32,023 bases of DNA. Source: Anaerolineales bacterium. Its GTDB lineage: Bacteria; Chloroflexota; Anaerolineae; Anaerolineales; Villigracilaceae. Position 1 is the first letter of the stretch. Each line of letters starts with the position of its first letter. Where the stretch lies: contig JAFGCG010000048.1 in assembly GCA_016932715.1 (NCBI GenBank), positions 1 through 32,023 on the forward strand. Direction: 5' to 3'. The position numbers were made by a program, and so were the translations under genes. The notes under the pieces are model-generated. The model was not told the origin of the DNA. It was given only the letters and a program-made list of their open reading frames with translations, and made no database searches. Positions 25,100-32,023 of the stretch are shown here, one piece after another.

Positions 25100-25127
25100 A
25101 GTATAGTCCAAGCTGTCCTGTTGACAA
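25100..25127 (-). promoter_or_regulatory. Sigma70-like promoter of the ATP-grasp gene
   Basis: On the minus strand, TTGTCA (25127-25122) and TATACT (25105-25100) are 16 bases apart, each one mismatch from consensus. The predicted start is close to the ribosome site of the gene at 25077. Confidence 0.65.
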
Positions 25128-25297
25128 GGTTATCAGGTCTTAAAATATCAATAACCAGTCCTTTATAACCCTGGCGAAGGCTGAGACAAGCGGGGGACCC
25201 ATTCAAGTAATGTCGCACGGCACACCGCGGCGCCTTTGCCAGGCTTAAAACATTTATAACTAGACAATGAAGGTTCTTTCAGGTATCATTGACCCGA

Positions 25298-25315
25298 TTG
25301 TGCGGCTCCTCACGA
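25298..25315 (+). promoter_or_regulatory. Possible Rex operator upstream of F1-ATPase
   Basis: TTGTG-N8-CACGA matches the outer bases of the Rex site TTGTG-N8-CACAA at 9 of 10 positions. The inner bases do not match the classic TTGTGAAC half-site. Rex is encoded 5.8 kb away in this window. A chance match is quite possible. Confidence 0.3.
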
Positions 25316-25380
25316 AGGCATTGCGCGGCGCTTCCGCGTCACGTGTTGCCAGGCGAGCCGAATGGAAAATAACCTGGCCG

Positions 25381-25403
25381 CCCGGATAAAGACCTTATCC
25401 GGG
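25381..25403. repeat. 9-bp hairpin upstream of F1 alpha
   Basis: CCCGGATAA (25381-25389) and TTATCCGGG (25395-25403) form a perfect stem with a 5-base loop. It lies 38 bases before the alpha start, possibly a leader structure or an upstream terminator. Confidence 0.5.
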
Positions 25404-25440
25404 CTCTTGTACGTAGCACGAATTCTCGCGTGGAGGAATG

Positions 25441-27108
25441 ATGACAGACTTGATCAAGCAAATCACAGACGATTTGCAGAAGCAGATCGAGGGATTTGAG
25501 CCTGAACTTAGCGTTAGCGACATTGGAACGGTGATGGAAGCAGGTGACGGTATTGCTCGTGTACACGGATTGGCGAATGTAAGAGCACAGGAACTGGTCC
25601 AGTTTTCCAATGGGGTGATGGGGACAGCCTTTAACCTCGAACAAGACAGCGTGGGCGTGATCATCATGGGCGACTATGGGGCCATCATCGAAGGTATGTC
25701 GGTGCGCGGCACCGGCCGCATCGCTTCGGTGCCGGTTGGCGATGCAATGATCGGGCGCGTGGTGAACGCATTGGGCGAGCCGATCGACGGCAAGGGTCCC
25801 ATCGCCACCACAGGCTTTCGACCGATTGAGCGCATTGCGCCCGGTGTGGTGCAGCGCCAGGATGTGGACACGCCCGTCCAAACGGGGATCAAATCCATCG
25901 ATGCCATGATCCCGGTCGGGCGGGGTCAGCGTGAATTGATCATTGGCGATCGCCAGACAGGGAAAACAGCTATTGCCATCGATACGATCATCAATCAAAA
26001 GGGCCAGGACCTTATTTGTATCTATGTTGCCATCGGTCAGAAAAAGGCTGCCATCGCCCGGACGGTGGGTGTTCTCGAGCGCAATGGCGCCATGGAACAT
26101 ACGATTGTCGTGGTGGCGGCTGCCGATGAATCGGCGGCTTTGCAATATATCGTACCTTATTCCGGCTGTGCCATTGGTGAAGAATTCCTGGAAACGGGCC
26201 GCGATGCCCTGATCATTTACGATGATCTTTCCAAACATGCCTGGGCGTATCGCCAGGTCTCTTTGCTGCTGCGCCGTCCGCCTGGACGTGAAGCTTATCC
26301 CGGCGATGTGTTCTACCTGCATTCGCGCCTGCTTGAGCGCGCGGTACGCCTCGCAAATAAGTATGTGATCGTAAAGAAGGATTTCAATGGAGCAATTGCT
26401 TCTGAAAAGGATGCTGTCAACGGAGAAATCTATGGCGGACCCATCGCGAAAGATGAAGCTGAAAAAGCCCACAAGGAGATGAGCAGCCCCGAGGATCATA
26501 AGATCGTCAAAGTGCGAGGCACGGGTGGTTCGCTCACGGCGCTGCCGATCATCGAAACATTGCTTGGTGATGTGTCCGCTTACATTCCCACGAACGTGAT
26601 TTCCATTACAGACGGCCAGATCTATCTTGAGTCCAATCTTTTCAATGCGGGTATCCGCCCGGCCGTGAACGTCGGGATCTCGGTTTCGCGGGTCGGTGGT
26701 GATGCGCAGACCAAAGCGATGAAACAGGTGGCAGGTCGCTTGCGCCTCGATATGGCTTCCTATCGTGAGCTGGCGGCGTTTGCCCTGATGGCTTCGGATC
26801 TCGATAAAGCGACCCAGCAGCAACTGGGTCGTGGACAGCGCATGCAGGAGATCCTCAAGCAGCCGCAGTATTCTCCCATGTCGCTTTCAGAGCAGGTGAT
26901 CGTGCTGTTTGCGGGGACCAACGGCTATGCTGATCAGGTGCCCGTGGCGAGCATGGCGCAGTGGCAAGCCGATTTGCTTAAATTCATGGAAGCGTCCCAT
27001 CCTGAAATTGGGCGGGACATTGCCGAAAAGAAGATGATCACGGATAGCAGCCGTACAAATATGATAAAAGCCCTCGACGCTTTCCGTCACTCCTGGCAGG
27101 CGGCATAA
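25441..27108 (+). CDS. atpA: F1-ATPase subunit alpha
   Basis: This 555-residue non-catalytic subunit of F1 has a normal N-terminal barrel, P-loop GDRQTGKT (residues 169-176), [12 protein letters not shown], and the arginine-finger region VSRVGG. An extra segment of about 50 residues (about 307-358, charged, with [18 protein letters not shown]) lies between [12 protein letters not shown] and [14 protein letters not shown], where most alpha subunits have only a few residues. This explains a length above the usual 500-510. Two ATGs are in tandem at 25438 and 25441; the second gives better spacing from GGAGG. It heads an alpha-gamma-beta-epsilon cluster; no delta gene precedes it. Confidence 0.96.
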   Translation: MTDLIKQITDDLQKQIEGFEPELSVSDIGTVMEAGDGIARVHGLANVRAQELVQFSNGVMGTAFNLEQDSVGVIIMGDYGAIIEGMSVRGTGRIASVPVGDAMIGRVVNALGEPIDGKGPIATTGFRPIERIAPGVVQRQDVDTPVQTGIKSIDAMIPVGRGQRELIIGDRQTGKTAIAIDTIINQKGQDLICIYVAIGQKKAAIARTVGVLERNGAMEHTIVVVAAADESAALQYIVPYSGCAIGEEFLETGRDALIIYDDLSKHAWAYRQVSLLLRRPPGREAYPGDVFYLHSRLLERAVRLANKYVIVKKDFNGAIASEKDAVNGEIYGGPIAKDEAEKAHKEMSSPEDHKIVKVRGTGGSLTALPIIETLLGDVSAYIPTNVISITDGQIYLESNLFNAGIRPAVNVGISVSRVGGDAQTKAMKQVAGRLRLDMASYRELAAFALMASDLDKATQQQLGRGQRMQEILKQPQYSPMSLSEQVIVLFAGTNGYADQVPVASMAQWQADLLKFMEASHPEIGRDIAEKKMITDSSRTNMIKALDAFRHSWQAA

Positions 27109-27111
27109 GCG

Positions 27112-29423
<2,312 letters not shown>

Positions 29424-29429
29424 ATTTTA

Positions 29430-29544
29430 TGTCGTTGCGAGTGGCGCTGTTGATCGAGACGTTCCGTCGAGACCAAACGCCACGAAGCAATCTCCAAATC
29501 AGGAGGAGATTGCTTCGTCGCCCGCTGGGCTCCTCGCAACGACA
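29430..29544. repeat. Palindromic repeat, family D copy 2 (between beta and epsilon)
   Basis: Perfect 12-bp inverted ends TGTCGTTGCGAG (29430-29441) and CTCGCAACGACA (29533-29544) enclose a 14-bp perfect hairpin (29482-29495 with 29505-29518). The flanks GTAAATTTTATG and GTAAACTATGA look like a degenerate duplication of the beta/epsilon junction. The stem could reduce epsilon expression relative to beta. Confidence 0.8.
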
Positions 29545-29556
29545 TGGATGTAAACT

Positions 29557-30003
29557 ATGACCATTCGTTGTGAAATCGTTTCGCAGGATCGAACCGTGTT
29601 CCAGGGCGATGTGGATATCGTCATTTTGCCGGGCGCGGCTGGTGAAATGGGTATTCTGCCTCATCACGCTCCGGTACTTACCAGCCTCAAGTATGGAGTG
29701 ATCAAGATCCGCCACGGTGACAAGGAGGAGTTGTTCACGGTTGCAGGCGGGATGGCGGAGGTCCAGCCTGACATTGTGACGATCCTGGCTGATGCGGCAG
29801 AGAATATCAAGGAAATTGATGTCACCCGCGCCCAGGCCGCCAAAAAGCGTGCGGAGGATGCACTTGCCGGGCTCAAACCCGAAGACCACGATGCCTACCT
29901 CAGAATGGAAGCCGCATTGCGGCGTTCCACCCTGCGGCTGGATGTGGTCCGGCGTTATCATCAGGTCAGGGATGGGTTTACTGAGCACGACGCTTCGATG
30001 TAG
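29557..30003 (+). CDS. atpC: F1-ATPase subunit epsilon
   Basis: This 148-residue subunit has the N-terminal beta-sandwich (about 1-85) with MGILPHHAPVLTSL, and a C-terminal two-helix arm (about 88-148), which in the family can inhibit ATP hydrolysis. It couples gamma to the c-ring in complete enzymes. No good ribosome site is seen just before the ATG, as expected if the repeat displaced the original coupling to beta. Confidence 0.93.
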   Translation: MTIRCEIVSQDRTVFQGDVDIVILPGAAGEMGILPHHAPVLTSLKYGVIKIRHGDKEELFTVAGGMAEVQPDIVTILADAAENIKEIDVTRAQAAKKRAEDALAGLKPEDHDAYLRMEAALRRSTLRLDVVRRYHQVRDGFTEHDASM

Positions 30004-30057
30004 TTAATAACGTTCCATCAAGAGAGATTCTTTCTCAGAATTGTAGGCACTGTGGCA

Positions 30058-31059
30058 ATGTTCTCGAAAGACCTGGGGATCGACCTGGGCACCATGTTCA
30101 CTCGTCTCGCTGACAGCACGCAAGTGCTTTCGGAGGAGCCGACCATTGTAGCAATCGAAGTTGCCGATCAAAAGATGGTGGCAGTGGGACGAGAGGCGCT
30201 CGACATGTATGGCCGTGTCCCTGAAAGCATTGAAGTGGCGCGCCCGCTCAAGAATGGGGTGATCGCCGACTATGAGATTACGGAGACCCTGCTCTCCTAT
30301 CTGCTTCAGCGCGTCAGCGGATCCATGCGTATCTTCCGGCCCCGGGTCATGATTACGGTTCCTTACGGCGTCACCAGCGTGGAGCGCCGCGCGGTCTATG
30401 AGGCTGTGCTGGAGGCGGGGAGCCGCGAGGCTTATCTGATCCAGCAGCCGCTCGCCGCTGCCCTGGGCGTCGACTTGCCGATCAACTCGCCCTCCGGCAA
30501 CATGGTCATTTGCCTGGGCGGCGGTTGTACCGAAGCGGCGGTGATGGCGATGTATGGAATCGTCTCCGCAGAAACATTGCGTGCCGGCGGACTCGATCTC
30601 GATGAAGCCATCGTCAATTATGTTCGGAGAAAATATGGGATTGTGATCGGCCAGGTGACGGCCGAGCATCTCAAGATCCGGATTGGAGCTGCGGTCCCCC
30701 AGGATACGGAAAACAGCCTGGAGGTGCAGGGCCAGGATCAGGTCACCGGCCTGCCGCGCCCAGTCACATTGACTACAGGCGAGATCGTCGAAGCCTTGCA
30801 GGACCCGCTGAAGGCAATCGTGGAAACGGGCCGGCGTGTGCTGGAAAAAACGCCGCCTGAACTGGTGGCGGATATTATCGATCGCGGTGTCGCCTTGTGT
30901 GGAAGCGGCGCCTTGCTGCGCGGCGTTGATAAACTCCTTACCAAATCGCTGGGAATTCCCGCCTATTTGGTGGATAACCCGGCGACCTGTGTTGTGGAAG
31001 GGGCGGTCAAAGCCATCCCCATGTACAATATCCTGCGGCGCAGCCTGCCGCAGGTGTAA
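30058..31059 (+). CDS. MreB-like actin-family protein with altered active site
   Basis: This 333-residue protein aligns end to end with MreB: start MFSKDLGIDLGT, then VPYGVTSVERRAV, a Gly-rich phosphate loop and LCGSGALLRGVDKLL. Asp9 of phosphate motif 1 is kept, but DLGTANT has become DLGTMFT. The LIEEP motif reads LIQQP (both Glu replaced by Gln129/Gln130). The phosphate-2 motif DIGGGTTE reads CLGGGCTE (Cys152 for Asp). These are the residues that position water and metal for hydrolysis in MreB, so the protein may bind nucleotide but hydrolyse it poorly. A GTG at 30052 is in frame, but the ATG at 30058 matches the family start. It lies 54 bases after epsilon and may be co-transcribed. Confidence 0.88.
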   Translation: MFSKDLGIDLGTMFTRLADSTQVLSEEPTIVAIEVADQKMVAVGREALDMYGRVPESIEVARPLKNGVIADYEITETLLSYLLQRVSGSMRIFRPRVMITVPYGVTSVERRAVYEAVLEAGSREAYLIQQPLAAALGVDLPINSPSGNMVICLGGGCTEAAVMAMYGIVSAETLRAGGLDLDEAIVNYVRRKYGIVIGQVTAEHLKIRIGAAVPQDTENSLEVQGQDQVTGLPRPVTLTTGEIVEALQDPLKAIVETGRRVLEKTPPELVADIIDRGVALCGSGALLRGVDKLLTKSLGIPAYLVDNPATCVVEGAVKAIPMYNILRRSLPQV

Positions 31060-31095
31060 ACGAAGAGGCGTCCGCTTGCGGACGCCTCTTCGTTT
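31058..31095. terminator. Bidirectional terminator between the MreB-like gene and rex
   Basis: An 18-bp perfect stem (31058-31075 with 31078-31095) with a two-base TT loop lies exactly between the stop codons of the two convergent genes, beginning within the TAA of one and ending one base before the other. Confidence 0.85.
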
Positions 31096-31716
31096 CTAGT
31101 CCAGGTAATATGTCATGCGTTGCAGGTGGGTGGCTGGATCGATATACTGGACCCGCACATTGCCGGGTACATTCAGGCTGGTCGGCGCGTAGTTCAGGAT
31201 CGCCTTGATGCCAGCCCTGACAAGCTGATCCGCTATTTCCTGTGCGGAGGCGGCGGGGACGGTCAGCATGGCAATCTTGATTCTGTTCTGCTTTACTTTT
31301 TCAGCCAGTTTTGCTGTATCCAGAACCTCATATTCTCCCACCTTTTCGCCGATCTTTTGTGGGTCATTATCGAATACCATACTGATGCGGAAACCACGAT
31401 TGGTAAACCCGTTATAACGGGCGAGGGCATGGCCGATGTCGCCCATACCGACGATGACCACCTCCCAAACCCGGTCCACTTTCAGGATGTCGCGCAATCG
31501 TTCGATCAAAAAGGGAACAGAATAACCAGTCCCCTGCTTGCCGAACTCACCGAATTGCGAGATATCCTTGCGGATCTGTGCTGCGGAGATACCAATAATC
31601 TCACCCAGCTCCTGCGAGGAGGTGGTGAGGATCCCTTTTTCGGATAGCTGCTGGAGCGCACGTAAATAAACTGGCAGCCGGCCGATGATAATATCGGGAA
31701 TTCTGTTTGTATTCAT
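31096..31716 (-). CDS. rex: Redox-sensing transcriptional repressor Rex
   Basis: This 206-residue repressor has an N-terminal winged helix (about 1-78, with TTSSQELGEIIGISAAQIRKDIS and FGEFGKQGTGY) that binds operators when NAD+ is high. A Rossmann domain (about 84-206, VVIVGMGDIGHALARY with Gly90/Gly92/Gly95) senses the NADH/NAD+ ratio. NYAPTSLNVP is typical of the family. Length is normal. Rex usually controls fermentation and respiratory genes; here it sits beside ATPase genes. A palindrome at 31777-31794 suggests autoregulation. GAGGG precedes the ATG. Confidence 0.97.
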   Translation of the reverse strand: MNTNRIPDIIIGRLPVYLRALQQLSEKGILTTSSQELGEIIGISAAQIRKDISQFGEFGKQGTGYSVPFLIERLRDILKVDRVWEVVIVGMGDIGHALARYNGFTNRGFRISMVFDNDPQKIGEKVGEYEVLDTAKLAEKVKQNRIKIAMLTVPAASAQEIADQLVRAGIKAILNYAPTSLNVPGNVRVQYIDPATHLQRMTYYLD

Positions 31717-31776
31717 GGGATTCGCCCTCGTTGACTTTTAAATAAATTTGTATTAACTCTACCATAAAAGGAAATT

Positions 31777-31794
31777 TTGTACAAAGAGGCACAA
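31777..31794 (-). promoter_or_regulatory. Candidate Rex operator upstream of rex
   Basis: On the minus strand it reads TTGTGCCTCTTTGTACAA, which matches TTGTG-N8-CACAA at 9 of 10 outer positions in the known 18-bp operator frame. It lies 61-78 bases before the rex start, a normal position for autoregulation. The inner bases differ from the classic site. Confidence 0.45.
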
Positions 31795-31830
31795 GTCGTG
31801 GGTGCGCTAAAAAGTTGTTAGGGAATTTTG

Positions 31831-31913
31831 ACCGCCGGGGCTAAAGCCGCCCTGGCGCAAAGAGTCGGGTAAAACCCGACTTCCACGAACTGAGGCGGGA
31901 CTTTAGTCCGCCG
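31831..31913. repeat. Multi-hairpin intergenic repeat, family A-like copy 3
   Basis: It contains GTCGGGT-AAA-ACCCGAC (31864-31880, perfect) and GGCGGGACT-TT-AGTCCGCC (31894-31912). An outer GGCTAAAGCC motif lies near 31839-31848. The GACTTTAGTC core recalls the family A repeats at 4919 and 6950. Confidence 0.65.
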
Positions 31914-32005
31914 AAAAAAGGGTAACTTACACCTTTTGATGCTGTTGGCGAATTGCGAAGTGAGAGATAATTGGGCAATCCCACGTTCTTCCAGGAGTAG
32001 CAGAA

Positions 32006-32023
32006 ATGAGTCTCAATCCGCAA
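32006..32023 (+). CDS. Start of a gene cut by the window edge
   Basis: ATG at 32006 follows AGGAG (31993-31997) at 8 bases and encodes MSLNPQ before the window ends. It is divergent from rex. Too little is present to name the product. Confidence 0.5.

Larger units (their letters stand above)
25078..25440. other. Divergent regulatory region: ATP-grasp gene versus F1-ATPase
   Basis: This 363-base gap contains no clear gene. It holds the ATP-grasp promoter (25100-25127), an AT-rich stretch, a Rex-operator-like palindrome (25298-25315) and a 9-bp hairpin (25381-25403) before the alpha-subunit ribosome site GGAGG (25432-25436). No strong promoter for the F1 genes was recognised. Confidence 0.6.

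Noticed and set aside
25078-25218. 47-codon upstream extension of the ATP-grasp protein
   Set aside because: It runs through a good promoter, and GAGGAG is correctly placed for the start at 25077.
25339-26823. 494-codon open frame opposite F1 alpha
   Set aside because: No recognisable domain, no ribosome site, and wholly antisense to a clear atpA gene.

Overview
The window looks like chromosomal DNA of an uncultured Chloroflexota bacterium, probably class Anaerolineae. This rests on overall protein character, a complete bacterial A/V-type ATPase beside F1-ATPase genes, and intergenic DNA crowded with several families of short palindromic repeats. The assignment is inference from remembered family knowledge; no search was run.

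Layout. (1) 1-1330: a lone integron-type tyrosine integrase on the plus strand, preceded by a hairpin-rich leader; no cassette array is recognisable. (2) 1385-1552: tRNA-Ser(GGA) on the minus strand with its terminator. (3) 1600-13754: a long minus-strand block read from 13754 downward. It holds four tandem membrane-fusion (HlyD/RND-type) adaptors, a MacB-type ABC ATPase and permease, a Gly-rich lipoprotein, an OmpR-family response regulator and its histidine kinase. A DUF2231 membrane protein and a c-type cytochrome lipoprotein follow. A promoter with two tandem 11-bp half-sites lies ahead of the first adaptor and could be the target of the response regulator. (4) 14166-23129: a complete V/A-type ATPase operon in the order G/H-C-I-K-F-E-A-B-D, with a good sigma70-like promoter and several junctions interrupted by repeat elements. 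An F420/NADP-type oxidoreductase follows. (5) 23941-25077: an ATP-grasp, D-Ala-D-Ala-ligase-like gene on the minus strand. (6) 25441-30003: F1-ATPase alpha, gamma, beta and epsilon, without a, c, b or delta genes, followed closely by an MreB-like gene that lacks key catalytic residues. (7) 31096-31716: the redox repressor Rex on the minus strand, with a Rex-operator-like palindrome upstream, then the first six codons of a plus-strand gene at the window edge.

The main theme is energy coupling (two rotary ATPases, Rex) beside an envelope efflux module with its own two-component system. The most notable signals are: an 86-bp palindromic element between V-ATPase subunits A and B flanked by an exact 21-bp direct duplication, which broke an ancestral ATGA overlap; further repeat elements at or inside stop codons of operon genes; four tandem adaptors serving one ABC transporter; and the MreB-like protein with substituted active-site residues.
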